Shown: positions 1 to 8,635 of the stretch, piece by piece
Numbering within the stretch: position 1 is the first letter of the stretch
Layout of the letters: each line of letters opens with the position of its first letter
NCBI RefSeq assembly: GCF_011303755.1
Contig: NZ_CP049885.1
Span: 1,036,001 to 1,100,000 of the forward strand
Reading direction: 5' to 3'
Source: Acidovorax sp. HDW3
GTDB lineage: Bacteria; Pseudomonadota; Gammaproteobacteria; Burkholderiales; Burkholderiaceae_C
DNA: 64,000 nt
Program-made: the position numbers and the translations under genes
Notes under the pieces: generated by a model
Databases searched by the model: none
Told to the model about the DNA's origin: nothing
What the model saw: the letters and a program-made list of their open reading frames with translations, nothing else

Positions 1-63
1 GTTGAGCAGTGCAGCCGGGTAGTTGTGCAGGGTGTGAATTTGCAGAAAGCGGGGCAAGGTCAT
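1..63 (-). CDS. cas7e: Cas7e/CasC (Cse4), N-terminus only
   Basis: Backbone subunit of the type I-E Cascade complex, which polymerises along the crRNA. Only the first 21 codons are in the window; the gene runs off the left edge. The start reads MTLPRFLQIHTLHNYPAALL, and the IQIHTL-x-x-YPA-x-LLN pattern is characteristic of the Cas7e N-terminus. An AGGAGA Shine-Dalgarno sequence lies 6-8 bases upstream of the ATG. It follows cas11 on the same strand after a 40-base gap, in the standard cas8e-cas11-cas7 order. Identification rests on these residues plus position. Confidence 0.85.
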   Translation of the reverse strand, partial: MTLPRFLQIHTLHNYPAALLN

Positions 64-103
64 GGAAGCAGTCTCCTGAACGAATGGGGTCTGAGGGATG
101 GGA

Positions 104-655
104 TTACGCAGCGGCCTTGCTGGCCTGCAGTGAGAAATAACTGCCAGCGATGCGCAGGCGGATTTGTTCGGCGTCTTGCTGGTCTTGGCGATCACCGCAC
201 TCCTTGAGCACCAGGGGGCCAAGCTCATTCCAGTTGGGCGCCACAGCCTTACTGGCGAGCAGACGCAGCACGCTGGGCAGCATTTGGGTGAAGGCATCGC
301 CCCGCGCAGTCAGTAACTTGGTGACGCGCGATTCGGCCACGTTTGCACGCGCCAACTGAGCGCCCAGGCGCCCTTGTCCATCGTGTCCGGCCAGGGCCAT
401 GCCGTGGGCGATGAGCGCCCAGCGCTGCCAGGTGGCTGGGCGCCAGAGCTCCGTCTCCAGCCCAGCGGCCAGGAGGGCGCGGGCCAGAGCGGCGATTTCG
501 TTGGGGCGCAGAGCCTGTTCAGGGCTCATGCGTGCCAGGGCGGCACGCTCGCCGGCATCGGTTTTTTCCAGCTGGCGAATATGCCGCGCCAGGGTAATGT
601 AGGGGCTGCTGGATGCTGCAGCGCCTTGCGTGCCAGGGCTGGAGGGTTCAGACAT
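104..655 (-). CDS. cas11: Cas11e/CasB (Cse2), small Cascade subunit
   Basis: Small subunit of type I-E Cascade, present as a dimer along the inner face and stabilising the R-loop. The protein is 183 residues, in the usual 160-200 range, and strongly helical with many Ala, Leu and Arg. I start it at the ATG of MSEPSSPGTQ because that codon overlaps the cas8e stop by 8 bases, the usual translational coupling. The longer reading frame upstream only shadows cas8e. A typical Cse2 pattern is seen in the middle and C-terminal part (LARHIRQLE near residue 25, FTQMLPSVLRLLAS near 125). cas7e follows 40 bases downstream. Confidence 0.85.
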   Translation of the reverse strand: MSEPSSPGTQGAAASSSPYITLARHIRQLEKTDAGERAALARMSPEQALRPNEIAALARALLAAGLETELWRPATWQRWALIAHGMALAGHDGQGRLGAQLARANVAESRVTKLLTARGDAFTQMLPSVLRLLASKAVAPNWNELGPLVLKECGDRQDQQDAEQIRLRIAGSYFSLQASKAAA

Positions 656-2270
656 GGGCTTCTCCTTCAGAAACAGATGCGCGCTCCGTGCGCAGCGCGG
701 CGTAATGGACGACCAGTTCAGGGAATGGTGGCTTTTTGCCGCCGCGCAGCCCCGCATGAAAGCGCGACAGCGCCGCTGACTGCGCCTTGTAGCGCTGCAT
801 CCCACTGCGCGGGCCAGCGTCAAAAGCCTGCCGCAGCACCGCCTCGGCGCGCTCGGCCAGGCCCAGCAGCCACTGCAGATAGATGGCATCCTGCTGCGCA
901 TCCTCGGCTTCTGCCTGCAGGGTCAGATCATCAAAAAACCGGACGTCTTCTTGCTGCTCGAAAGGCTGGGCAAAACGGCTGGCGCGGTCGTTCACGGCGT
1001 CGTCGCCACGCTTGTTTTCGCCGTTGGCAAACAACAAGGCCAAAGAATTCCATAGCAGCTTGCGCATGTCTGCAATGGCCTGGATGCGGTTTCTGGCCAA
1101 TTTTTCCAGTAGTGGGCGCTGCGCCCCCATCATGCGCAGGCGCAGCTTGGGCGAAATGGGAACACGCCGCTCGTGGTAGCCCTCGGTCTTGCCCTGGCCA
1201 CGCACAGCGACTTGGGCAATGGCTTGCAGCGTGGCGTCTTTGGGCCAGCCGTCGATGCGCCAGGCGGCGCCCTGGGTGTACATGTCGCCAGTGAGCAAAT
1301 CGCTCATCAGCTTGTAGTCAAACCCATTGCGTGACACGGTCAAGGCCTTGCCCTTGGCAGTGTCGATGGGCGTCCAGGCATCGCCAGTGACGCCATTGCT
1401 TTCTTTGGCGGCAATGCGCGCCACTTTGCTGCCGGTAGTGTGGGCTTGAATATGTCCCTGGGGCGCTGATAGCCGCACACGGCGGCAAATCTCGATATAG
1501 AAGGGGTCGAGCGACGCCAGCGCCAAAGCCTCGGTACCAGGCCAGGGCAGCAGCCACAGCAGTGCATGGCCGTCCTCGGATGCCAGTCCGAATTTGCTGG
1601 CAATGTCATCGCGCTGGGCCAGCAGGCTGGCGATGTCGGATTGCCAACGCTGACCCCAATGCCCCAAGGCGGCCACACCCACGCCGGGACGGCTGGCGAA
1701 GCCGCCGTTCATTTTTGAAATTCCGTAGTTGCCCGCGCCCAGGAATCCCTCCTGGGTTTGCAGGCTGATGAGTGCAAACAGCCAGTCATCGGCCTGCGCC
1801 TGGCGGGCGCGGGCCGCCTTGAGGTCGTGGTTCTTGGACGTGACCAACATGTCCAGCGCATCGGCGGCGTGCAGCAGGTTGTTCCAGGTGGCCGGGTTTT
1901 CGCCCGGCACCGGCGCCTGCAGCAGAGCCGGCCTGCCCGGCGACGCCACCAGGCACCACGGCGCATCGTCCGGGTCATCGGGGGTCAGCGCCCGCAGGGC
2001 TGCGCGCCAATCGTCTGCGTTGTGCCAGGGTTCGCCTTGCCCAGTGCGGTGCATGGCAACGGCCGCCAGTTGCACCAGAAAGGCGTGCCAAGGGTGGCGC
2101 TGGTGCGGGCGCAGCCGGGGAAAGTCGCGCACTTGGTCGGCAGCCAGGGCCGCCAGCACCTCGGGCAAGCTTCCCTGGTGCTGATCGCCCAGCGCTACGT
2201 CGCGCCAGCCAATCAGTGGCTCGTGCAGCAGGTTGTAGGACGCTTCAAATGCAATACCTGCTGGTGGCAT
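648..2270 (-). CDS. cas8e: Cas8e/CasA (Cse1), large Cascade subunit
   Basis: Large subunit of type I-E Cascade. It recognises the PAM and recruits Cas3. The protein is 540 residues, slightly longer than the E. coli protein (about 500). The N-terminus has the family signature YNLLHEPLIGW, then RPHQRHPWHAFLVQL near residue 60 and NYGISKMNGGFASRPGVG near residue 180, all typical of Cse1. The start MPPAGIAF is chosen because a GGGAGGA ribosome site precedes it; an in-frame upstream ATG would add 26 unlikely residues. It is the first gene of the downstream Cascade block and is separated from cas3 by a divergent MNT/HEPN pair, so it probably needs its own promoter or read-through antisense to that pair. 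Confidence 0.93.
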   Translation of the reverse strand: MPPAGIAFEASYNLLHEPLIGWRDVALGDQHQGSLPEVLAALAADQVRDFPRLRPHQRHPWHAFLVQLAAVAMHRTGQGEPWHNADDWRAALRALTPDDPDDAPWCLVASPGRPALLQAPVPGENPATWNNLLHAADALDMLVTSKNHDLKAARARQAQADDWLFALISLQTQEGFLGAGNYGISKMNGGFASRPGVGVAALGHWGQRWQSDIASLLAQRDDIASKFGLASEDGHALLWLLPWPGTEALALASLDPFYIEICRRVRLSAPQGHIQAHTTGSKVARIAAKESNGVTGDAWTPIDTAKGKALTVSRNGFDYKLMSDLLTGDMYTQGAAWRIDGWPKDATLQAIAQVAVRGQGKTEGYHERRVPISPKLRLRMMGAQRPLLEKLARNRIQAIADMRKLLWNSLALLFANGENKRGDDAVNDRASRFAQPFEQQEDVRFFDDLTLQAEAEDAQQDAIYLQWLLGLAERAEAVLRQAFDAGPRSGMQRYKAQSAALSRFHAGLRGGKKPPFPELVVHYAALRTERASVSEGEAHV

Positions 2271-2380
2271 ACAGTCCTCCCTTTTGTGACAGCAGCCCGT
2301 AGGATAGCCGCTGGCGGTTCTGGCATTTTTCCCGCCAACCTCGGACAATCGCGATCACTAGCCAAGCGAAAGGATGCCCC

Positions 2381-2671
2381 ATGCGCCCCTCGGTCGTTCT
2401 CCAGCAGCAGCGCCATGCCGTACGCGAAGCCGTGCAGCGCTTTCGCACGGTGAACCCGCGCGTCTTTGGTTCCGTCGTGCACGGCACCGATCAAGAGGGC
2501 AGCGACCTCGACCTGCTGGTGGACGCCTTGCCCGGCACCACGCTGTTTGACCTGGGTGGGCTGCAAGACGAGTTAGAGACGCTGTTGGGTGTTCAGATTG
2601 ATGTGTGTACGCCCGCCGACCTGCCACCCAAGTTCCGCGCCCAGGTGCTTGCCGAGGCCCAGTCGCTATGA
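2381..2671 (+). CDS. MNT-type nucleotidyltransferase (antitoxin of a HEPN/MNT pair)
   Basis: A 96-residue minimal nucleotidyltransferase. The NTP-transferase signature is intact: FGSVVHGTDQEGSDLDLLVD near residues 28-47, with the G-S pair and the D-x-D metal-binding aspartates. In known MNT/HEPN modules (MntA/HepT) this protein silences the HEPN RNase by adding nucleotides to a tyrosine next to its active site. An AAAGGA ribosome site precedes the ATG. The stop overlaps the start of the HEPN gene as ATGA, so the two are coupled. The pair sits head-to-head with cas8e and tail-to-tail with cas3, inside the cas operon. A possible -10 (GACAATC) lies at 2344-2350. Confidence 0.88.
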   Translation: MRPSVVLQQQRHAVREAVQRFRTVNPRVFGSVVHGTDQEGSDLDLLVDALPGTTLFDLGGLQDELETLLGVQIDVCTPADLPPKFRAQVLAEAQSL

Positions 2672-3034
2672 ATGAGAACCGGCTGGCCGACTACCTCGAC
2701 CACATGCAGCAGGCGGCAGCCGGCTGCCGATGCCCGCGCCTTTGTAAAAGGCATGACGCAGGGCGAATTTCTGGACGACAAGCGCACACAGCAGGCGGTC
2801 ATCATGAGCCTCATCATCGTGGGCGAGGCCGCGACCAAAACAATGGATGGCTACCCGGCGTTTGTCTAGGCTCATGCCGATGTGCCGTGGCGCAACATGC
2901 GCAACCGCATTGCGCACGGGTATTTCGACATCAATCTGGAGGTGGTGTGGGAAACCGTGCAGACGGCATTGCCGCAATTGCAGGCACAACTGGCGGCGTT
3001 GCGACCACCACCTGACAGCGAAACCCTGCCGTGA
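2668..3034 (+). pseudogene. HEPN-domain toxin (HepT/DUF86-like), frameshifted and with an in-frame stop
   Basis: Expected partner toxin of the MNT gene, an RNase of the HEPN family. It starts with MNENRLADYLDHMQQAAA, then the frame moves by +1 near 2725 to continue as ADARAFVKGMTQGEFLDDKR. A TAG at 2867-2869 follows PAFV, and the same frame then resumes with AHADVPWRNMRNRIAHGYFD and ends at a TGA at 3032-3034. The catalytic R-x(4)-H motif (RNRIAH) therefore lies downstream of both lesions and would not be translated. DUF86 proteins commonly read PWRxMRGMRNR here, so about three residues may also be missing. As read, the toxin is dead while the antitoxin is intact. A sequencing error could explain one lesion but hardly both. 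Confidence 0.85.
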
Positions 3035-3038
3035 ATAC

Positions 3039-5699
3039 TCAGGAAGACAAACGTTCGACGCCGAAGCGGCTGTAGCGGTAGCGTGCAGCACCGAGGCGAA
3101 AACTGAAACCCGGGCCTTCACCATCCGCCAGCGGTAACACATCTTCGGGTTGCGCATCCGCAGGCAAGCCCGGTGGTACCTGATGGTGCCGCAACGCAAG
3201 CTGTTCGACGGGTTGGCCCAAAGGCCCCAGCGGCAACGGTTCAGCAAATGTCATCAGGCGGTCGGCAGCGCCCAAACGGCTACCGATGTTGCCCTCGTCT
3301 TGCGGAAATAGCGCACCAAATGGTTGGTCAAAAGCCAGCGCGTGCAGATTGGCCAGGGTGCCGGTAGCAAAGCGCAGACCGTCCACCTCCTTGCCGAACT
3401 GCACCCACGCCTCGCCCATCTCCCGCGCAATCGCATCCAGCGCCTCGGCGTGGGTGGCCTGCTCGACCAGGAGGCGGTTGTCGGCCGCAATGCTGCGCGT
3501 GGGCGCGGCGTCGATCAGGCGGCGCGTGGCTTCGAGCACGCGCAGATCGAGGTAGACGCCGCCCATGGGCTGGCTCTTCAGACGGATCGGCCCCAGGCCG
3601 TGTCGCTGGCGCTGCAGCAGCGGCGTGAGATCGTGGCCTGGGGGCGTGAGCACCCAGGCACGGGCTTGTTCGCAACCCTCGGGACGCTGTTCGCGTGCGT
3701 GGCGGTGCAGCCGGCCCAGGCGCTGCAGCAGCACGTCCATCGGGCACAGGTCGGTAATCAGCAGATCGGCATCGATGTCCAGGCTTTGCTCCAGCGTCTG
3801 CGTGCCAATGACCACCAGGCCCGCACCACCCGGTCGGGGACTGCGCTCCTTGCCGATCTGCGCCTGCACCTGGACGTCGAGCAGGGGCCTGTCCTGGCGG
3901 CTGAAGCGGCTGTGGTGCAGCGTGCTGACGCCGTTGACCTTGAACCGGCAATCCACCCCTTGCGCCGCTGCCAGCACCTCCACCGCCTCCACCGCCTGCA
4001 GCGTGGCCATGGCGGCGGGCACGGTGTTGCGCACCACCAGCACGCGCGCCCCTTGAGCGGCAGCCTCCACGGCCAGTGCAGCGATGCGCTCAGGCGCATC
4101 AATGCAGTCCAGCGTTTGCCAATGCACGGTTTTCTGGCGCGGGTTGCCCTCCACGGCCCGCAACTTCGGGCCGCTTGCGCTGCGGTGGCTGATGGCGGGG
4201 TAGGCCAGCGCCTGGGCCTGGGCCAGCGTGGGCGGCGTTGGCAGGCCGGGCTGACCAATGGCCAGGTAGCGCGTGCGTGCCACGGCCCCCAGCGTGGCCG
4301 ACAGCAGCAGCGCCTGGCCGCCGCAGGCGACGTGGGCGCGCAGCAGGTGCTCGGTCAGGCGGGTCATGTAGGCGTCGGACGCATGGACTTCATCGACCAC
4401 CAGCAGGCTGCGCGCGAGCAGCGCGTGCCGCATATGGGCGTGCTTGATCTGCAGCGCCCCGAGCAGCGCCTGATCCACCGTGCCGACGGCAATTGGCGCG
4501 GCCAGGTAGCGCTTGGGGTGTTCGGCGGCCCAGCGGCGCTCGGCTTCGTCATCCTGGGGTTCGTCGTGCCACAGCACCTGAAAGCCAGGCAGTGGTTCGT
4601 AACCCTGGCCATCGGCAGCGGCATAGCCGGGCAATGCGCGCACGACGACAGGAGGCTCATCCTTCCAGGTGCGCTGGACGAATGCCTGCACCCGCTCATA
4701 CAACTGCGTGGCCGCGACGCGAGTGGGCAGGGCGAAATACAGTGCATCCACCTCGCCCGCACGCCACAGGTGCAGAAAGCGCCACAGCGCCGCCTCGGTC
4801 TTGCCACTGCCGGTCTCCGCTTCCAGCACCACGACCGGGCCCAGGCCGTCGCCCGCCATGGCCGCCTGCATGGGGCGGGCGCCGGGCACGCCGAAAGCCT
4901 GGGCAAAGTCGGCATGGGTGGCCCGCTGGCGCAGCAGGGCATCACCCACTTCCAAACCGATAGCTGCTAGCGCTTGCTGCGCAAGGGCTGGAGCCGTTTT
5001 TGACCGTATTTCTTCGGGTTGGGCATAGGGAAAGAAGCCCGGGCGGGTGTCTGAGCCCAGCCAGTCGGCCAACTGCACCAGGCCGGCGAACAGGTGAACA
5101 AAAGCGGGGGTGGCAGGCAGTTCCGGGGCGCTGCGGGCAAAAGCCTCGGGGTATTGCGCCTGAATAGCTTGGCCCATGGCCTGGACGGCCTGCGCCGGGT
5201 CGTAGAGCACCTGGCCGGCGTGCTCGATGGGTTTCCACAATACTGAGCTGCCGTTGCTTTTAACGGGGCGGCCGTGGTGGCTGATGCTGGCGTGCAGCAA
5301 ATCGCAGCAACTATCCCCCCAGGAATCCATGGCTTCCAATGGCAATCCGGCAAGAACAGAGGGAGGGCCGTCTTCCATCAAACTCCAACCTTCTGCCCCG
5401 TGCCCGCAATGCGGCGTGAACCAACCGGCGGGGCGTTGCGTCGGATCGTTCCAGTATTTGCCCTGAAAGCCGGTGTTGGCTTTGCCGATGTCGTGCAAGA
5501 ACGCCAACACCGCCAGGCGCGCCCGATCCACGTCCGTCAACGGGCGGCCTGCGGCCTGCTGCAGTGCCCGCTGCACGGCGGGTAGGTACAGCAAGCGATG
5601 CAGGACGGCGGCGACGTCCGTCATGTGATCGAGCAATGAATGGCTGCGCGGCTGTGGGGTGGTTCGTTCGAGTTTGCCCCAGGGGAAAATACTTTCCAT
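3039..5699 (-). CDS. cas3: Cas3 helicase-nuclease (type I-E)
   Basis: Effector nuclease-helicase of type I CRISPR interference, which unwinds and degrades Cascade-bound DNA. The 886 residues carry an N-terminal HD nuclease (H20/H25, HD at 69-70, then HGAEGW and ISHHGRP) and an SF2 helicase (Walker A AETGSGKTEAAL near 292-303, DEVH box in VVDEVHASD, LLSATLG, TLEQSLDID, QRLGRLHRH). All key motifs look intact. I use ATG (MESIFPWGKL) with a GGGAG ribosome site; a TTG five codons upstream lies inside that site. An AGCTAT-type repeat (4959-5002) is read in frame as about residues 233-247, between the HD and helicase domains. The 3' end is 4 bases from the opposing HEPN remnant. Confidence 0.95.
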   Translation of the reverse strand: MESIFPWGKLERTTPQPRSHSLLDHMTDVAAVLHRLLYLPAVQRALQQAAGRPLTDVDRARLAVLAFLHDIGKANTGFQGKYWNDPTQRPAGWFTPHCGHGAEGWSLMEDGPPSVLAGLPLEAMDSWGDSCCDLLHASISHHGRPVKSNGSSVLWKPIEHAGQVLYDPAQAVQAMGQAIQAQYPEAFARSAPELPATPAFVHLFAGLVQLADWLGSDTRPGFFPYAQPEEIRSKTAPALAQQALAAIGLEVGDALLRQRATHADFAQAFGVPGARPMQAAMAGDGLGPVVVLEAETGSGKTEAALWRFLHLWRAGEVDALYFALPTRVAATQLYERVQAFVQRTWKDEPPVVVRALPGYAAADGQGYEPLPGFQVLWHDEPQDDEAERRWAAEHPKRYLAAPIAVGTVDQALLGALQIKHAHMRHALLARSLLVVDEVHASDAYMTRLTEHLLRAHVACGGQALLLSATLGAVARTRYLAIGQPGLPTPPTLAQAQALAYPAISHRSASGPKLRAVEGNPRQKTVHWQTLDCIDAPERIAALAVEAAAQGARVLVVRNTVPAAMATLQAVEAVEVLAAAQGVDCRFKVNGVSTLHHSRFSRQDRPLLDVQVQAQIGKERSPRPGGAGLVVIGTQTLEQSLDIDADLLITDLCPMDVLLQRLGRLHRHAREQRPEGCEQARAWVLTPPGHDLTPLLQRQRHGLGPIRLKSQPMGGVYLDLRVLEATRRLIDAAPTRSIAADNRLLVEQATHAEALDAIAREMGEAWVQFGKEVDGLRFATGTLANLHALAFDQPFGALFPQDEGNIGSRLGAADRLMTFAEPLPLGPLGQPVEQLALRHHQVPPGLPADAQPEDVLPLADGEGPGFSFRLGAARYRYSRFGVERLSS
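4959..5002. repeat. AGCTAT-core palindromic repeat, copy 1 (inside cas3)
   Basis: On the plus strand it runs GATAGCTGCTAGCGCTTGC, then an inverted CAAGGGCTGGAGCC and a T-run. This matches the copies at 12234, 15812, 28150, 39041, 39755 and 60457. In the cas3 frame it encodes KTAPALAQQALAAIG. Confidence 0.75.
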
Positions 5700-5724
5700 C
5701 TTTTTGGCTCCCAAGCCTTATTCC

Positions 5725-5749
5725 GTCAGCGTCAGCAGCTATCTTTTTT
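5725..5749. repeat. AGCTAT-core repeat, degenerate copy 2 (cas3 leader)
   Basis: GTCAGCGTCAGCAGCTATC followed by six T resembles only the AGCAGCTATC-plus-homopolymer half of the repeat. It lies in the short gap between hslR and cas3. It may be a fragment or chance similarity. Confidence 0.35.
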
Positions 5750-5752
5750 GTA

Positions 5753-6175
5753 TCACCCATCCACAGACGCCGACCAGCGGTCACCCCAGCCTTTTTGCAC
5801 CCGTTCGATCTCCCGGCGGTCGCGTTTGGTTGGGCGGCCTTCGTGCAGGCTGGCGGCGGGTTCGGGGGCCAGGCGGCGTTGTTCGGCCGCTTGCAGGCGG
5901 GCGCTGATGCTTTCTGGGGTTTCTTCGTACAGCTGCTGCGCCACGGGGGCCGGGCCGCGTTGGGGGCTCAGGGCGCGCACTTGCACGGTGCGCTGCACCT
6001 GGCCTTGGCGCAGTTGCACCGTGTCGCCCACGCGCAGTTCGCGTGCGGCTTTGGCGTTTTGTTGGTTCACCTGCACGCGGCCTTTGCCGATTTCTTCAAC
6101 GGCGAGGCTGCGGGTTTTGTAGAAGCGGGCGCACCACAGCCATTTGTCCAGGCGCATGGAGTCGAGGGTGTTCAT
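5753..6175 (-). CDS. hslR: Hsp15-like S4-domain RNA-binding heat-shock protein
   Basis: Ribosome-associated Hsp15, which binds free 50S subunits carrying a stalled nascent chain. The protein is 140 residues (E. coli 133). The S4 domain occupies about residues 6-55, beginning MRLDKWLWCARFYKTRSLA and containing GKGRVQVN, followed by the basic C-terminal tail GRPTKRDRREIERVQKGW typical of the family. It starts 3 bases after the Lon-like gene, which itself overlaps hemH, so the three form an operon read hemH, lon-like, hslR. cas3 begins only 53 bases further on and could receive read-through. Confidence 0.92.
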   Translation of the reverse strand: MNTLDSMRLDKWLWCARFYKTRSLAVEEIGKGRVQVNQQNAKAARELRVGDTVQLRQGQVQRTVQVRALSPQRGPAPVAQQLYEETPESISARLQAAEQRRLAPEPAASLHEGRPTKRDRREIERVQKGWGDRWSASVDG

Positions 6176-6178
6176 GGG

Positions 6179-8635
6179 TCAGCGGCGCAGGTTGGGGCGG
6201 TGGTGGCCCCAGGCGGTTTGGCAGGCGCGGCGGTAGGCTCGCAGGGTTTGTTCGGCGCGGGCGAGCACGCTGCCCGGGCTGGGGTTGTGCGTGGTGTCGC
6301 CCGGGGCTTGGCCAAAATCCTGGCCGGTGAGCAAGGCGATGCCTTCGCTGGCGTGGTGCGCGGCGTAGATGTGGAACTGCCCTTGCGCGACGGCGGCGAC
6401 GACCTCCGGGGCCAGCATCAGGTGGCGCTGGTTGCGCGCCGGGATGAGCACGCCTTGCTGGCCGCTCAGGCCCGCTTGCTGGCAGGTGCGGAACCAGCCC
6501 TCGATTTTTTCGTTCAACCCGCCCACGGGCAGTACCTCGCCGTGCTGGTTCAGGGCGCCGGTGACGGCGATGTCCTGGCGCAGCGCCAGGCCCGAGAGCG
6601 AGGACAGCAGCGCGTACAGCTCGGCGCAGGAGGCCGAGTCGCCCTCGATGCCGCTGTATTCCTGCTCGAACACCACCGAGGCGTTGAGCGCCAGCGGCGC
6701 CAGGTGGCCGAACAGGGCCGCCAGGTAGCTGTGCAGGATGAGCATTCCCTTGTCGTGAATGGGGCCGGACATCTCCACTTCGCGCTCGATGTTGATGAGC
6801 CCCTCCTGCCCGGCAAAGGTGCGCGCGGTGATGCGTACCGGAAAGCCAAAGCGGTAGTCGCCCATGTCGATTTGCGTGAGCGCGTTGAGCTGGCCGACCT
6901 GGCTGCCTGAGAGCGAGATCAGCAGCTCGCCCTCGGCAATGGCCTCGTGCATTTCCTCCTCGGGCGCGTTGTGGCGCAGGCGGCGCGCGGCCAGGGCGGC
7001 GGCCACGTCCTCGGCCTCGGTCAGGGCGCTGGCGCGCTGGCGTGCCAGGCTGGCGCTTTCGATCAGCAGGGCCTCGGTGCTGGCAAAGAGGGCGCTTTGG
7101 CGCTGTTGGTCGTCGGCCTCGCGGTGCGAGAACTCCAGCAGCCGCGCCACGGCGGCGGCGCTGCAGTGCGGCAGGCCCCGGCGGGCGCAGCTGTGGGCGA
7201 TGAAGGTGGCGCTGGCCTGGTGCGTGGCGGGCGTGGCGGCGAAGCGCTCGGCGAAATCGACCTTGACGCGAAAGCGCCGTGCCAGATCCTGGTCGCCCTC
7301 TTGCAGCAGGTAGTACTCGGCGGCCGAGCCGATGAGCACGATCTTGACCTCCACCTCCACGCTCTCGGGCTGCAGCGCCACGGGGGCACCGGGGCCGTGC
7401 GCGCTGGCGTCCTCGATCGTCAGGCGCGAGCAGCGCAGAAAGCGCCGCAGCCGCTCCCACAGCGGTTCGTCGCCCAGCAGGTCGCGCAAAAACAGCATCA
7501 GGTAGCCGCCGTGCGCACGCAGCAGGCTGCCGGCGTGGATGCTGGAGAAATCGGCCTGCGGTGCGTCGCTGTCGCTCTGGTGCTCGATGTTGCCGAACAG
7601 GCTGCGCAGCTGCGGGTTGTCCTCCACCACCACCGGGGCGCCGCGCAGGCTGCCGTTATCGACGGCGAGGTTGACGCGGCACAGGTCGAGCAGGTCGGCC
7701 AGGTCGTCGCGGCGGTCTTGTTCGGCGTCGTCGTTGCTTTCGCGGGGCAGAAAGAGGTCGAGGTGTTCGAGCACCTCGCGCTGCACCTGCTCGAACCAGT
7801 GGCCGAGCTTGACGGTGTCCTTGATGTGCTTGCGCAGGCTTTGGCGGATGGGGTCCAGGGCGTGGTCCACCAGGGGTTTGACCGCCTGGCGCTGCAGCTG
7901 CGCCTGGGCCTCGTCGCGCGTGCGCTCCAGCGGCCGGGTGTGGTCGAGAAAGCGCACGATCTCGGCGCGCAGCTCCTGCTCGGTCTGCTCTATGGCCAGG
8001 CGCTGGGCGGCGCTCAGCGCCTGGGCCTGAGATTCGTTGATGGGCTGGTCGTTCTCGCCCAGCAGGGTGAACACCATTTGTTCGCCATCGCGCGTGAGGC
8101 GAAAGCGCCGCGCCTGGGCAAAAGCCTCCAGGGCGGCAAAGGCGCGGGCCTCGGCGTGCTGGTAGGTTTTGTCGATTTTTTCTGCTTCGGCCTTGGTGTC
8201 GGGGGCGGCCAGGCGTTTGGGGATTTCGGCTTCGAGCGTCTTGGCCCACTGCTGCATCGCCTGGCGCAGCGCACGCCCCTGGCCGGCGGGCAGGCGCAGG
8301 GCGCGCGGGTGCTCGGGCTTGTCAAAGTTGTGCAGGTAGCACAGGTCGGGCGGTACCGGGCGCTGGGCGGCCGCGTCGTGCATGGCCTGGCGCATGAGCG
8401 AGGTGCGGCCGCTGCCGACCTCGCCGAGCACGAACAGGTGGTAGTCCGGCTGCTGCATCGCCAGGCCAAAGCGGGCGGCGGCCTGGGCGCGCTCCTGGCC
8501 GATCCAGGTGACGGGCTCTGGCAGCAGCGCGCTGGTGTCGGCAAAGCCCAGGCTGGCGGGGGCTATGTGCCGGCGCAGCTGTGCGGGCGTGAGACGGGGG
8601 CAGGGGCTGGTGGGAGGGCAGGGGGCGGCGGTCAT
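6179..8635 (-). CDS. Lon-family ATP-dependent protease (YcbZ/LonB-like group)
   Basis: An 818-residue AAA+ protease that is not the classical LonA encoded at 22902. It lacks the long LonA N-domain. The Walker A motif GEVGSGRTS lies at about residues 71-79, followed by a long helical insert (about 125-270) as in E. coli YcbZ. The peptidase domain has the catalytic serine in EGDSASCAELY (about 665) and the catalytic lysine in GLNEKIEGWF 43 residues later, matching the Ser-Lys spacing of Lon proteases. The function in this subfamily is poorly defined. Its ATG overlaps the hemH stop as ATGA, so it is translationally coupled to haem synthesis and followed by hslR. Confidence 0.9.
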   Translation of the reverse strand: MTAAPCPPTSPCPRLTPAQLRRHIAPASLGFADTSALLPEPVTWIGQERAQAAARFGLAMQQPDYHLFVLGEVGSGRTSLMRQAMHDAAAQRPVPPDLCYLHNFDKPEHPRALRLPAGQGRALRQAMQQWAKTLEAEIPKRLAAPDTKAEAEKIDKTYQHAEARAFAALEAFAQARRFRLTRDGEQMVFTLLGENDQPINESQAQALSAAQRLAIEQTEQELRAEIVRFLDHTRPLERTRDEAQAQLQRQAVKPLVDHALDPIRQSLRKHIKDTVKLGHWFEQVQREVLEHLDLFLPRESNDDAEQDRRDDLADLLDLCRVNLAVDNGSLRGAPVVVEDNPQLRSLFGNIEHQSDSDAPQADFSSIHAGSLLRAHGGYLMLFLRDLLGDEPLWERLRRFLRCSRLTIEDASAHGPGAPVALQPESVEVEVKIVLIGSAAEYYLLQEGDQDLARRFRVKVDFAERFAATPATHQASATFIAHSCARRGLPHCSAAAVARLLEFSHREADDQQRQSALFASTEALLIESASLARQRASALTEAEDVAAALAARRLRHNAPEEEMHEAIAEGELLISLSGSQVGQLNALTQIDMGDYRFGFPVRITARTFAGQEGLINIEREVEMSGPIHDKGMLILHSYLAALFGHLAPLALNASVVFEQEYSGIEGDSASCAELYALLSSLSGLALRQDIAVTGALNQHGEVLPVGGLNEKIEGWFRTCQQAGLSGQQGVLIPARNQRHLMLAPEVVAAVAQGQFHIYAAHHASEGIALLTGQDFGQAPGDTTHNPSPGSVLARAEQTLRAYRRACQTAWGHHRPNLRR

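Noticed and set aside
2605-3015. A single 136-codon frame as the HEPN gene
   Set aside because: After about residue 19 its residues do not match the family; the family sequence continues in the next frame, so this is a frameshift shadow.
1-5760. CRISPR array near the cas genes
   Set aside because: No set of regularly spaced direct repeats is visible. Any array would lie beyond the left edge, past cas1/cas2.
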